Numbered from the stretch's first letter, positions 8,649 through 17,195 are shown. The stretch is DNA of 42,665 nt from Candidatus Fermentithermobacillaceae bacterium (GCA_012837895.1 DUQH01000104.1:1-42665); one strand, 5' to 3'. The notes: generated by a model not told the origin, from the letters alone. Program-made: numbers and translations.

Positions 8649-9662
8649 TTGAAAGAGGCGCTTTGGTGGGAGCCCCTTGAGCATCACAAGGTAAGATGCA
8701 TACTGTGCCCGAACGCTTGTATAGTTTTGCCTGGAAGGCGGGGCATCTGCCAGGTGAGGGAGAACCGGGGAGGGCAGCTTTACGCCCTCAATTACGGGCA
8801 AGTTACTTCAATTTGCCTGGATCCAATAGAAAAGAAGCCGCTGTTTCATTTCCACCCAGGCTCCCTGGTGCTATCCATCGGGACTTACGGATGCAATTTT
8901 CAATGCGCCTTCTGCCAGAATTGGAGGATTTCCCAGGAGAGGCCTTCTTGCACTGAGCTCACCCCTGAACAGTTAATAAACATTTGTGCCGCCCAGAAGA
9001 AGCGGTTTCCTAGTACCATAGGTCTGGCTTACACCTACAATGAACCTACAGTGTGGTACGAATTCGTGAAAGAGTGTGCTGAACAAGCCAGGGCCAATGG
9101 ATTTGTGAACCTACTTGTTACAAACGGATACATAGAAAGGGAAGCGTTGGAGCAGCTAGTCCCGCTCATTGACGCGATGAACATCGACGTAAAAGCATGG
9201 GATGAGCAGTTCTACCGTAGCCTTGCCAGGGGGAAGCTAGATCCTGTGCGCCGGGCTGTTGAGCAAGCTGCCGGTGCCGGGGTATGGGTGGAGATCACCT
9301 ACTTGGTGATACCTGGGGAGAACGACAAAGATGAACAGATTGAAGGATTAGCTACATGGCTCAGCGGCATAAGTCCGGTAATACCGCTGCATCTTTCGCG
9401 CTACTTCCCTGCTTACAAGTATGACAAACCTCCCACTCCCCTTGCTACCCTGGAAAGGCTTCGTGGGATAGCCAGGGAGAAACTAGATTACGTGTATATC
9501 GGAAATGCCTGGCAGAAAGGGTACGCTGATACCCTGTGTCCTCAATGCGGGGAACCGCTTTTGGAAAGAGGGGCCTTGGAACTTGAGAGAGCTAACCTCA
9601 GCCAGGGTGTTTGTCCTGGCTGCTTGAGGCCGGCAGACATTATAGGTAATGTGTGGATGTAA
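8649..9662 (+). CDS. AmmeMemoRadiSam system radical SAM enzyme
   Basis: This 337-residue radical SAM protein carries the cluster motif CNFQCAFC (CxxxCxxC) near residue 82. An N-terminal cysteine pair motif, CILCPNACIVLPGRRGIC (about 18-35), resembles the pyruvate formate-lyase-activating-like AmmeMemoRadiSam family. A C-terminal zinc-ribbon-like region has CPQC near 294 and CPGC near 323, both well conserved in this family. The start is TTG at 8649 because AAGGAGG at 8634-8640 lies eight bases upstream. Its substrate is unknown; it is expected to work with the fused Memo-AMMECR1 protein encoded just before it. Confidence 0.87.
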   Translation: MKEALWWEPLEHHKVRCILCPNACIVLPGRRGICQVRENRGGQLYALNYGQVTSICLDPIEKKPLFHFHPGSLVLSIGTYGCNFQCAFCQNWRISQERPSCTELTPEQLINICAAQKKRFPSTIGLAYTYNEPTVWYEFVKECAEQARANGFVNLLVTNGYIEREALEQLVPLIDAMNIDVKAWDEQFYRSLARGKLDPVRRAVEQAAGAGVWVEITYLVIPGENDKDEQIEGLATWLSGISPVIPLHLSRYFPAYKYDKPPTPLATLERLRGIAREKLDYVYIGNAWQKGYADTLCPQCGEPLLERGALELERANLSQGVCPGCLRPADIIGNVWM

Positions 9663-9701
9663 CAACTCTAGCTAACCAAGAAAAGAACAGGAGGGGTTTA
9701 A

Positions 9702-11024
9702 TTGGCACGGAAGAAAATCATCATTATGGGAGCTGCGGGAAGGGACTTCCACAATTTCAACACAGTGTACAGGGACAATCCAGAGGTTGAAGTAGTATGC
9801 TTCACCGCTACCCAGATTCCTGACATTGAAGGCCGCACTTACCCGGCAAAGCTTGCAGGCAAACTCTATCCCAACGGAATTCCTATCTATGCAGAAGAAG
9901 ATCTACCTGAACTTATCGAAAAGCACAACGTAGATGAAGTAGTATTTTCTTACAGCGACATTTCCCACGTTGACTTGATGCACAAGGCATCAATGGTCTT
10001 AGCTAAAGGTGCAGATTTCAAGCTGCTTGGATTCAGCACTACGGCCATTAAATCAAGCAAGCCTGTTATCTCGGTTTGCGCTGTGAGGACTGGGGTGGGC
10101 AAGAGCCAGACTACCAGAAGAGTGGCACGGATTCTTGAAGCTGCCGGCAAGAAGATTGCTGTAATCCGTCATCCCATGCCCTACGGAAACCTTGAGGAGC
10201 AGATCTGGCAGAGATTTGCTACATACGAGGACCTCGATACCCATAAATGCACTATTGAGGAAAGGGAAGAGTATGAACCTCACATTGACCAGGGAATCGT
10301 GGTATTTGCAGGGGTAGACTATGCGGAAATCCTCAAGCGGGCGGAAGAAGAAGCAGACGTTATTCTATGGGACGGCGGAAACAACGACGTACCTTTCTAT
10401 CGAACTGATTGCCACATTGTACTGGTAGATCCCCACAGGCCGGGCCATGAGATGCTGTATCACCCAGGGGAAACAAACCTCAGGATGGCAGACATTGTTG
10501 TTATCAACAAGATTGACACTGCCGATGCCAAGAATATCGACCAGCTCCGCAACACGATAAGGGAAGTAAGCCCCAAAGCTTTAATAATTGAAGCTGCTTC
10601 TCCCCTTATTGTAGATAGTCCCCAGGAGATCACAGGTAAGAGAGTCCTGGTAATCGAGGATGGCCCAACCCTTACCCACGGCGAGATGCCGTACGGGGCA
10701 GGTATGATTGCCGCCAGGAAGTGGGGAGCAGCCGAAACCATCGATCCCAGGCCCTGGGCAGTTGGAAGCATCAAGGAGACTTTTGAAGCCTACAGCCATA
10801 TCGGTTCGCTGCTGCCCGCCATGGGGTATTCACCCGAGCAAGTTAAAGAGCTTGAAGAGACTGTCAATAGCATAGATTCCGATTTGGTGATAATAGCCAC
10901 GCCTATTGACCTCCGCAGGGTAATGAAGATCGAAAAGCCGTCGCTCAGGGTAAGGTATGAACTCCAGGAGGTTGGAACGCCCGATTTGGAGTACGCCATA
11001 AAGATGGTTGGCGGTATCCTCTAG
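9702..11024 (+). CDS. P-loop GTPase of the COG2403 / cyclic 2,3-diphosphoglycerate synthetase-like family
   Basis: This 440-residue protein has an N-terminal Rossmann-like part (IIIMGAAGRDFHNF), then a P-loop GVGKSQT at residues 131-137 and an NKID nucleotide-specificity motif near 268. This matches predicted GTPases of COG2403, often labelled cyclic 2,3-diphosphoglycerate synthetase by distant similarity to the methanogen enzyme. That product is unlikely to be established for a clostridial protein, so I would not infer the reaction. The start is TTG at 9702 after CAGGAGGGG. It follows the radical SAM gene by 39 bases and is the last gene before a strong terminator, so it probably ends the ornithine/AmmeMemo transcript. 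Confidence 0.75.
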   Translation: MARKKIIIMGAAGRDFHNFNTVYRDNPEVEVVCFTATQIPDIEGRTYPAKLAGKLYPNGIPIYAEEDLPELIEKHNVDEVVFSYSDISHVDLMHKASMVLAKGADFKLLGFSTTAIKSSKPVISVCAVRTGVGKSQTTRRVARILEAAGKKIAVIRHPMPYGNLEEQIWQRFATYEDLDTHKCTIEEREEYEPHIDQGIVVFAGVDYAEILKRAEEEADVILWDGGNNDVPFYRTDCHIVLVDPHRPGHEMLYHPGETNLRMADIVVINKIDTADAKNIDQLRNTIREVSPKALIIEAASPLIVDSPQEITGKRVLVIEDGPTLTHGEMPYGAGMIAARKWGAAETIDPRPWAVGSIKETFEAYSHIGSLLPAMGYSPEQVKELEETVNSIDSDLVIIATPIDLRRVMKIEKPSLRVRYELQEVGTPDLEYAIKMVGGIL

Positions 11025-11072
11025 GATGAGGTCTAGCCTGAGCGCAAGCCCAGGCTGGGTCCGGCTTAGCGT

Positions 11073-11114
11073 AAGGAAGGAGCGGCACAGTCTGGACCGC
11101 TCCTTTCCTTTTTT
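11073..11114 (+). terminator. Rho-independent terminator
   Basis: A GC-rich stem of about 9-11 bp is formed by GGAAGGAGCGG and CCGCTCCTTTCC with an 11-base loop, followed by TTTTTT. It lies 48 bases after the GTPase stop and closes the long ornithine/AmmeMemo transcription unit. Confidence 0.85.
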
Positions 11115-11130
11115 GGACGAATAGGCGGAG

Positions 11131-11203
11131 CCCTATAGCGCAACACTAGTTTGGGCGAGAGATAAACTGCCCGCCAGTAACGCAAGAGGAGGCCCGCATA
11201 GGG
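11131..11203 (+). promoter_or_regulatory. Possible structured 5' leader of the glycosyltransferase gene
   Basis: CCCTATAGCG (11131-11140) can pair with CGCATAGGG (11195-11203) with one bulged A, placing the ribosome binding site AGGAGG (11187-11192) inside the fold. Within it AGTTT-GGGC ... AAACT-GCCC has pseudoknot order (a-b-a'-b'). This was found by eye and does not match a riboswitch family I know; chance pairing is quite possible. Confidence 0.3.
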
Positions 11204-11204
11204 A

Positions 11205-13190
11205 ATGACAACAGCCGAGACCCTATATGTCATAGCGTTTTCAGTATACCTGTTATTTTTTTTGCTTTTTGCCAGGTTCTTTGTGTGGAAGAACTACAGC
11301 GAACGGAGGTATTGGAACAGAAGGCCAAGCATCACTGATGAAGAACTTGTAGACCTTGCACACAAGCTTGGCAAGCAAGTGCCATTCATTAGTGTGCTTG
11401 TTCCTGCCAGAAATGAGCCTGTTGTAATCGAAAACACCATAAGGCACCTTGTATCTCTCAAATATCCCCGGAACTCCTTTGAAATCCTCATAGTGACAGA
11501 TGAAAAAGAAATCCAGGGTACCCGGGATGAAAGACAGGGGGTCCTCAATGAGGTGCAGGACCTCATACAAAGGCGGCTTACCGGTTCTCACGTGTCTCAG
11601 AAAGCCAGAGAAGCAATTATTGCAGTCCTCAGCGAACTTGCCCTTGCAGAATTCTTGTCCAAGAAGTTTGAAGACGGCTATTCCCTTGGGATTCCGGAAT
11701 TATGCCTGCTTCCCGCCAAGGAACGTCAGCTTATAGTAAGAGACATTTCCATTGAGATCATGAACTGCAAGGGAGCACCCAAAATGAAAACTCTCCGGGG
11801 CATTGTTAGGTCTACATGCCCCTGGTTGTCTGAACTGGATATCGACAGGATATATCCTGCCTCCCTGGCTGTATCCATGCCTGTACTTGCAGCATATACC
11901 CGGCTTTTTGACGATACCAACTACCCTGTATTAAAGAAAGCTATCAATCATACTGCCAGGGCAAACCACGAGCTCACCCAAGATATCATCCTAAGGATGA
12001 CCGAATTTATCGCGACCAGGGTAGCTACTGAGCTTAAGAGCGCTGCAATGACCAAAGAACTTGAGCACAAACTGATTGGGGCGCTCAAGGACATGTACCC
12101 CACCACTCAGGAAGTTGTGACATCAGTCCAACAAGACCTGAAGCTCCATCACCTGAAGTATCCAAAGGTCAAGCACATTGTGGTTCCATTTGATTTTGAA
12201 GGCAGTCTGGGTGGTGCGAGGACCGGCACAAGCGTTCCTTCAACAAAGGGCAGGGCGCTCAACTGGGGGTTGGGCTTCTTGGATCCCCGTTCAGAAGTAT
12301 GCGGGTTCTATGATGCTGAAAGCAGGCCCCACAGGGATGTGCTTTTGTACGTGGGATACAGGCGTTTGCTTGATCCTGAAGCTTCCAGGGTACTCCAAGG
12401 GCCTGTATTCCAGGTGAGGAACTTCTACAGTATGAGCCCTTTTTGCAGGATTGCCGCGCTTTATCAGGCCATAGCTCATGACTGGTACCTGCCCTGGCTA
12501 TTTAGAAGACTGCCTTTTGTAGGTGGCACAAACGTATACGTTGAAAAGAACTTGTTGTTCGAAATCGGCGGATGGGATTATACAGTGCTTACGGAGGATC
12601 TTGAACTTGGAGTGAGGGCCTACTTGCTCAACTCTGCCTGGCCAGAGTACCTGCCCTACCATTCTTCTGAGCAGACGCCTCCCAACTTCAAAGCCTTTTT
12701 CAAGCAGAGGTTACGATGGGGCACCGGGCACCTTCAGGTTGTAGATAAACTGGAAGATGAGCTAATGGGCGAACCAGGTGAAAGAAACAAGATTAGGATA
12801 CGGCTTATCGTCAAGGGACAGGTGGAATGGGTTGCATATCAACTGGCGACTTTTGTACCCCCTACAGCCATGATTTTGCATTACAAGAACATGCTTGACC
12901 CCCATATAGTGCCGCCTGCAGGACATCTGATGCTTAGCATGTTTTCCGTGGTTTACCTGGGATTCACGGTATATGCGTTCAGGCGGTACAGCGGTTACCT
13001 TGACACATCCCTTGAGCCTGATGGCCTAGGCAGTTGGCTGCTTGTGTATACCGGGCTCATGCTGTTGCCCCTGGCTGCATTCATGTTTCCTGTGCCGTAT
13101 ACTGCAGCTTTGGTGCTTAAGGCCGTTGGAAGAGAACCAAGAGCCTGGGTCAAGACCCCACGTACAGGTGAACGCAAACTCGCTGTATGA
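11205..13190 (+). CDS. Membrane GT2-family glycosyltransferase with large internal insertion
   Basis: This 661-residue processive-type GT2 enzyme (cellulose/hyaluronan synthase-like) probably uses a UDP-sugar at the membrane to make an extracellular polysaccharide; the product is unknown. One TM segment lies at about 7-27. The fold begins with FISVLVPARNEP (61-72) and ILIVTDE (94-100), then about 215 mostly helical residues (105-320) interrupt it. It resumes with STKGRALNWGL (346-356), acidic FYDAES (368-373), TEDLELG (463-469) and the QRLRW product motif (501-505). Two or three TM helices follow after 550. All catalytic motifs are intact. No polysaccharide partner genes are nearby, and the gene follows a terminator, so it is likely its own unit. 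Confidence 0.8.
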   Translation: MTTAETLYVIAFSVYLLFFLLFARFFVWKNYSERRYWNRRPSITDEELVDLAHKLGKQVPFISVLVPARNEPVVIENTIRHLVSLKYPRNSFEILIVTDEKEIQGTRDERQGVLNEVQDLIQRRLTGSHVSQKAREAIIAVLSELALAEFLSKKFEDGYSLGIPELCLLPAKERQLIVRDISIEIMNCKGAPKMKTLRGIVRSTCPWLSELDIDRIYPASLAVSMPVLAAYTRLFDDTNYPVLKKAINHTARANHELTQDIILRMTEFIATRVATELKSAAMTKELEHKLIGALKDMYPTTQEVVTSVQQDLKLHHLKYPKVKHIVVPFDFEGSLGGARTGTSVPSTKGRALNWGLGFLDPRSEVCGFYDAESRPHRDVLLYVGYRRLLDPEASRVLQGPVFQVRNFYSMSPFCRIAALYQAIAHDWYLPWLFRRLPFVGGTNVYVEKNLLFEIGGWDYTVLTEDLELGVRAYLLNSAWPEYLPYHSSEQTPPNFKAFFKQRLRWGTGHLQVVDKLEDELMGEPGERNKIRIRLIVKGQVEWVAYQLATFVPPTAMILHYKNMLDPHIVPPAGHLMLSMFSVVYLGFTVYAFRRYSGYLDTSLEPDGLGSWLLVYTGLMLLPLAAFMFPVPYTAALVLKAVGREPRAWVKTPRTGERKLAV

Positions 13191-13300
13191 GCGACAACCG
13201 GCAATGGTTAATGTGGACGTGCCTTGTAATCCCGATATACAATATGATCGCGATTTGACCGGCATGAAAGGGGGACTTGAGCCGGCATGGCTCTCATGAG

Positions 13301-13573
13301 ATGAACTGGCAAATAGTGTTTTCTACTTTCGCCGTAGTGTTTCTGGCGGAATTAGGAGACAAGACACAGCTTTCCACCATGATGCTGGCAGCTTCCAAAA
13401 AGACACCATGGAGCGTATTTCTCGGTTCGGCAATGGCATTGGTCCTTTCTTCCCTTATCGGTGTTTTGGTCGGAGACGCGCTCTACCGGGTGGTTCCTGG
13501 GCACATAATCAAGTACTGCGCAGGAGGAGCTTTTGTGATAATCGGTCTGCTGATGTTGTCAGGCCGGATATAG
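13301..13573 (+). CDS. TMEM165/GDT1 family membrane protein, single-domain form
   Basis: This 90-residue membrane protein carries the family signature AELGDKTQLSTM in its first helix. It has three hydrophobic segments (about 4-22, 30-50, 62-86). GDT1-family proteins transport Mn2+ or Ca2+ (MntX/MneA types); single-domain bacterial versions probably act as dimers. Substrate is not evident. I start at ATG 13301 because homologues usually begin MNW just before this helix. A TTG at 13277 with AAAGGGGG upstream would add eight residues and is a real alternative. No manganese riboswitch was seen. Confidence 0.8.
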   Translation: MNWQIVFSTFAVVFLAELGDKTQLSTMMLAASKKTPWSVFLGSAMALVLSSLIGVLVGDALYRVVPGHIIKYCAGGAFVIIGLLMLSGRI

Positions 13574-13579
13574 CAGAGG

Positions 13580-13608
13580 TTGTGTTCTGGCAAGGCTAGA
13601 TGTATAAT
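13580..13608 (+). promoter_or_regulatory. Promoter for tRNA-Arg
   Basis: TTGTGT (13580-13585) and a perfect TATAAT (13603-13608) are 17 bases apart, ending 19 bases before the tRNA. This is a sigma-A-type promoter. Confidence 0.7.
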
Positions 13609-13627
13609 CTCATATAGCCACGTGCAT

Positions 13628-13704
13628 GCGCCCGTAGCTCAAACGGACAGAGCGTTGGCCTCCGGAGCCAAAGGCTGCGCGTTCGATTCGCGCCGGGCGC
13701 ACCA
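13628..13704 (+). tRNA. tRNA-Arg (anticodon CCG)
   Basis: A full cloverleaf can be drawn. The acceptor stem GCGCCCG pairs with CGGGCGC. D-stem GCTC pairs with GAGC. The anticodon stem TTGGC/GCCAA closes loop CTCCGGA, giving anticodon CCG, which reads CGG. T-stem GCGCG/CGCGC closes TTCGATT. The 3' CCA is encoded at 13702-13704. The gene is single, not in a tRNA cluster. Confidence 0.97.
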
Positions 13705-13772
13705 TCCCATAAAGCCGGTCCAGCGAAGTATCCCCCAAACAATGCTGAAATCATAATAGGAGGAAACATTAC

Positions 13773-14396
13773 ATGTCTACTTACGGTACGTACCCCCACC
13801 CACGCATAGCGATATTTGTGGACGGTTGGAACTTCAAGTATGCCACCTATGACGCGTTCGGGATTCAGGTTGATTTCATCAAACTTCTTAACTACTTATC
13901 TGAAGGCAGTATCCTAATAAGAGCTTATTACTACACAGGCGAGTGGACGGTTGAAACAATTGACCAATACGTGAAACTAACAGCCAGCAGCAACTCAGAG
14001 ACCCTGAGGGAAGATCTTGAAAACCAGAGGCGCAGGTCTCAATCATTTTACAGGTTCCTTAACAGAAACGGTTATATGGTTGTGCTCAAACCTTTGAAGG
14101 TTTTTGCCGGCGGCACCATAAAGGCCGATCTCGACCTTGAACTTGCTATCGACATGTTCTCCTTGGTGGATCGCTGCGACAAATTCATCCTGTGTTCAGG
14201 CGATGGCGATTTTGTCCCGCTAATCCGCGCCGTAGCAAAGCGGGGCGTCAGGATCCAGGTGCTGTCGACGCAACATCCAGATGCTTACGCCAACTGTAAC
14301 TTCAAAGCAGCTGATGAGCTGGTTGATGCCGCTGATGAATTCATAGAACTCTATGATATTTTGCCTAAGATCACAAGGGATTTGTCTTCAAGGTAA
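13773..14396 (+). CDS. NYN domain protein (LabA/DUF88 family, PIN-like ribonuclease fold)
   Basis: This 207-residue protein of the NYN/PIN-like nuclease superfamily shows the acidic metal-binding set of the family: Asp17 in IFVDGWN, KADLDLELAID near residue 113 and CSGDGDFVPLI near 144. These suggest a metal-dependent RNase, but cellular substrates of LabA-like proteins are mostly unknown. AGGAGG lies 11 bases before the ATG. It follows tRNA-Arg by 68 bases. The 3' end overlaps a convergent small gene by 26 bases. Confidence 0.85.
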   Translation: MSTYGTYPHPRIAIFVDGWNFKYATYDAFGIQVDFIKLLNYLSEGSILIRAYYYTGEWTVETIDQYVKLTASSNSETLREDLENQRRRSQSFYRFLNRNGYMVVLKPLKVFAGGTIKADLDLELAIDMFSLVDRCDKFILCSGDGDFVPLIRAVAKRGVRIQVLSTQHPDAYANCNFKAADELVDAADEFIELYDILPKITRDLSSR

Positions 14397-14709
14397 AGTG
14401 AAGGTTATCTAGTAACGTGCGGGAAATCTGATCGCGCACAATTTCAGGCAGGTGTACCGGGAAGACTGGGTCAGGGGCGCTGTTGATAAGGTCAAACAGT
14501 CTTTCGCCAAGTTCGCGATATGGGCATAGCACTTCAACACTTGTTGAAGTGGTTTGGACGCCCTGCCCTTCTCCCGGTACTTCTTCCAGGTAGGCCCTGA
14601 TTAAGCATGCTTCAGGCACTGTGTGGGTTTCAAATTCATAATGAATCACAAATTCCCGCCCATCCTGGCAACAGCTTCGTGTGCTTTTCCTTACTGCCGT
14701 TCTGGTCAT
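14371..14709 (-). CDS. Small hypothetical protein
   Basis: I do not recognise this 112-residue protein. It is supported by a good AGGAGG six bases upstream of the second of two tandem ATG codons (on the - strand) and by balanced composition. The N-terminus is basic (TRTAVRKSTR), followed by a mixed alpha/beta pattern (EFVIHYEFETHTVPEACLIR, SVEVLCPYRELGERLFDLIN) and a C-terminal segment rich in hydrophobic positions. No TM segment or signal peptide is visible. It is convergent with the NYN gene and overlaps it by 26 bases. It could be a small soluble regulator, but that is a guess. Confidence 0.6.
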   Translation of the reverse strand: MTRTAVRKSTRSCCQDGREFVIHYEFETHTVPEACLIRAYLEEVPGEGQGVQTTSTSVEVLCPYRELGERLFDLINSAPDPVFPVHLPEIVRDQISRTLLDNLHFTLKTNPL

Positions 14710-14712
14710 CAT

Positions 14713-15064
14713 GATCCTCCTGTTCCCTAGCTATTAGTGATTGTTCAAAAATGGGGTAGAGGGTTCATTCGCTGAAGTTACTGTGGAAACCCTTGTGGAC
14801 AACCGTGATTCGTTCGACACACATTGACAAAAACTGGCTACACGAAATGTATACATCTATTACAGGATTTGGATGTTTCCCTGCATAACGAGGATGCATG
14901 CAGGCAAGCTCAAACGCCCTTTTCCCGAAAAATATCGAGTCCTGGCAAATCATGGACCCTGAAATTTGAGCTTGGCTCTGGTCCATTAGATGCTTATTAT
15001 ATTCCTTACGGAGGGTAATAATCAGATCAGGTATCCGTTTCAGCAATTTTCAGGAGGGGTCTTA
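14713..15064 (+). promoter_or_regulatory. Intergenic region with candidate promoter for the FMN-binding lipoprotein
   Basis: No gene is convincing in these 352 bases; the ORF on the - strand across 14765-15046 lacks a ribosome binding site and family-like sequence. The best promoter reads TTGGCT (14972-14977), 17 bases, TATTAT (14995-15000), about 65 bases before the lipoprotein start. A separate TTGACA (14824-14829) has no well-placed -10 element. Confidence 0.5.
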
Positions 15065-15766
15065 ATGGCGAATCGGCGATTAATAGGGCTATTGGTGTCA
15101 GGATTGGTGCTAGTTATGTCGCTTACTGGTTGCGGTCCAAAGGTGTTCAATAACGGAACATTTATGGGCGTATCCACTGCCGATGACAATGGCTATGCCA
15201 TCGCCGAGGTTACGGTGAAAGACGACAAGATTGCGGACGTGAAGATCACCGAGTTTAACTCACTGGCAGCTGAGAAGGACATGGAGACTTACCAATGGGA
15301 ACCTGCCAAACAGGCCTATAAAGAATTGCCTGGCCGTTTCATTGGAAGGCAAGATGCAAACATCGACACTTTGAGCGGTGCTACCGCCTCATCAAACAAG
15401 TATGTGTCTGCAGTAGCGCATGCCCTGGAAAAAGCCAGGAAAAATCCTCAAGTTACAACCCAGCATTTTGACGGCACGTTCATGGGCCCGTCTGAAAGCG
15501 ATGACAAAGGTTACGGTATTGCCTTCGTTACCATTGAAGGAGACCAAATCAAAGCTGTACGCCTGTTGGAAGTGGATGAAGAGAACAAGCTCAAAGACTA
15601 CGCCACTTATCAGTATACAGTTGTGCTTGAGGCCAAGGAACAGTTGGAAAGGGCCTTCGTCGAGGAAAACAGTCCTGAAGTAGACACTTTCAGCGGAGCT
15701 ACCAACAGTTCGCAGAAGTGGATACAAGCTGTGAGCAATGCTCTTCAGGCTGCCAGGATAAAATAG
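15065..15766 (+). CDS. Lipoprotein with two FMN-binding domains
   Basis: This 233-residue protein begins with a lipoprotein signal peptide ending in LTGC, so it is probably anchored outside the membrane. Two tandem FMN_bind repeats follow, about residues 31-130 and 138-230. Each starts with GTFMG and ends with a DT-SGAT-S motif (DTLSGATAS, DTFSGATNSS), resembling the flavin-attachment SGAT(S/T) site of RnfG/NqrC proteins, where FMN is bound to threonine by a flavin transferase. A role in extracytoplasmic electron transfer is inferred; no rnf, nqr or apbE gene is in the window. AGGAGG lies seven bases before the ATG. The next gene encodes a ferredoxin but has its own promoter. Confidence 0.8.
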   Translation: MANRRLIGLLVSGLVLVMSLTGCGPKVFNNGTFMGVSTADDNGYAIAEVTVKDDKIADVKITEFNSLAAEKDMETYQWEPAKQAYKELPGRFIGRQDANIDTLSGATASSNKYVSAVAHALEKARKNPQVTTQHFDGTFMGPSESDDKGYGIAFVTIEGDQIKAVRLLEVDEENKLKDYATYQYTVVLEAKEQLERAFVEENSPEVDTFSGATNSSQKWIQAVSNALQAARIK

Positions 15767-15786
15767 CTTGACTATCTTACTACTGA

Positions 15787-16044
<258 letters not shown>

Positions 16045-16068
16045 TCATATCACAACTGATAAAAGGCA

Positions 16069-16142
16069 AGTATGTACATACTGCGGAGTTGAGACACCAA
16101 CCACTTCATGCCAGGTTCCGGTCTTAAGAGCGAACCTGGCAT
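16069..16142 (+). promoter_or_regulatory. Perfect palindrome and stem-loop between ferredoxin and dipeptidase genes
   Basis: AGTATGTACATACT (16069-16082) is a perfect 14-bp palindrome, a possible operator, although two or three such are expected by chance in a window this size. ATGCCAGGTTC (16108-16118) pairs perfectly with GAACCTGGCAT (16132-16142) around a 13-base loop. With only a weak T run after it, this may be a ferredoxin terminator or a leader hairpin of the dipeptidase gene. Confidence 0.45.
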
Positions 16143-16163
16143 CTTAATAAGGAGGGCATTGCG

Positions 16164-17168
16164 TTGTCAAAGGCTCACGAACTTCACCAAGAGGCAGTCG
16201 TGATTGACGGGCACTGCGATACTATCCTGTCAGTTATGACCAGGGGTTCCTGGTTCGGGTCGCGTTCCCGCGATTTCTTCGAGAGAGATGAAGACGGCCA
16301 CATCGATCTTCCCAGGCTCTTGGAAGGTGGAATTACATGCCAGGTCATGGCATTGTACATCGAGCCCCAGTATAAGCCTGCAGCTTCTGCAAGACGTTGC
16401 CTGGAAATGCTCGATGCGTTTTACAGTTTACTTGACCAATCTGAGCAGTTTGTTATGGCCACTAAGGTGCAGGACATCCTTGATGCCAAAGCCGGAGGCA
16501 AAGTGGCTGGACTTCTAAGCATTGAAGGCGGCGAAGCTATCGAGGGCAGTTTGTCTGCACTGAGAAATTTCTACAGGCTGGGTGTAAGGGCCATGGGGCT
16601 CACATGGAACCAGAGAAACGATCTAGCCGATGGGGTTGGCGAGAAATCAGCTAAGTCCGGTCTTACAGACCTTGGCATTTCTGTGGTAAAGGAAATGGAA
16701 AAACTGGGGATGCTGGTTGATGTATCCCATCTGTCTGAGTCGAGTTTCTGGGGCGTCCACGAGGTGGCAGACAGGCCATATATTGCGTCTCACTCCAATG
16801 CACAGGCACTTGCGTCACATCCCCGCAATCTCACAGATAAGCAAATAGAAGCCCTGGCTTCAAAAGGCGGGGTGATTGGAGTAGTGTTTTGTCCGCCGTT
16901 TGTAGATGACGACAGGGAAAATGTGACCCTGTCAAGGGTATGCGACCACATTGATCACATAAAGAAGGTAGCCGGTATTGACCATGTAGGCCTTGGATCT
17001 GACTTTGATGGGTTTGGAGTATCCCCTGGAAGCCCGCAGGTCATGAAAGATGTATCTGAGATGCCCAAACTTACGGAAGAACTGCTGCGCCGTGGTTATA
17101 CAGAAGAAGAAGTCAAGAAAGTCTTGGGCGGCAACTGGCTGAGGGTATACAAAGAAGTTATTGGCTGA
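16164..17168 (+). CDS. Membrane dipeptidase (peptidase family M19)
   Basis: This 334-residue zinc dipeptidase resembles renal dipeptidase. Metal ligands are visible: His17 and Asp19 in VIDGHCDT, the bridging Glu in LSIEGGEAIEG (about 119), VDVSHLSE (about 190) and ASHSNA (about 211). GLGSDFDG (about 276) is the conserved aspartate loop. No signal peptide is present, so it is probably cytoplasmic and cleaves dipeptides, including D-amino-acid or dehydro-dipeptides in this family. TTG 16164 is chosen because AAGGAGG (16150-16156) lies seven bases upstream. A strong terminator follows. Confidence 0.9.
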   Translation: MSKAHELHQEAVVIDGHCDTILSVMTRGSWFGSRSRDFFERDEDGHIDLPRLLEGGITCQVMALYIEPQYKPAASARRCLEMLDAFYSLLDQSEQFVMATKVQDILDAKAGGKVAGLLSIEGGEAIEGSLSALRNFYRLGVRAMGLTWNQRNDLADGVGEKSAKSGLTDLGISVVKEMEKLGMLVDVSHLSESSFWGVHEVADRPYIASHSNAQALASHPRNLTDKQIEALASKGGVIGVVFCPPFVDDDRENVTLSRVCDHIDHIKKVAGIDHVGLGSDFDGFGVSPGSPQVMKDVSEMPKLTEELLRRGYTEEEVKKVLGGNWLRVYKEVIG

Positions 17169-17195
17169 ACCCTTATTCGCCATATACGCGCGCAC

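Noticed and set aside
14765-15046. A 93-residue - strand open frame in the intergenic region before the FMN-binding lipoprotein
   Set aside because: No ribosome binding site and no recognisable protein pattern; it runs across the candidate promoter of the lipoprotein.
16069-16082. The perfect palindrome AGTATGTACATACT as a strong operator claim
   Set aside because: By base-count arithmetic two to three perfect 14-bp palindromes are expected in a window this long by chance, so I list it only as a possible element.
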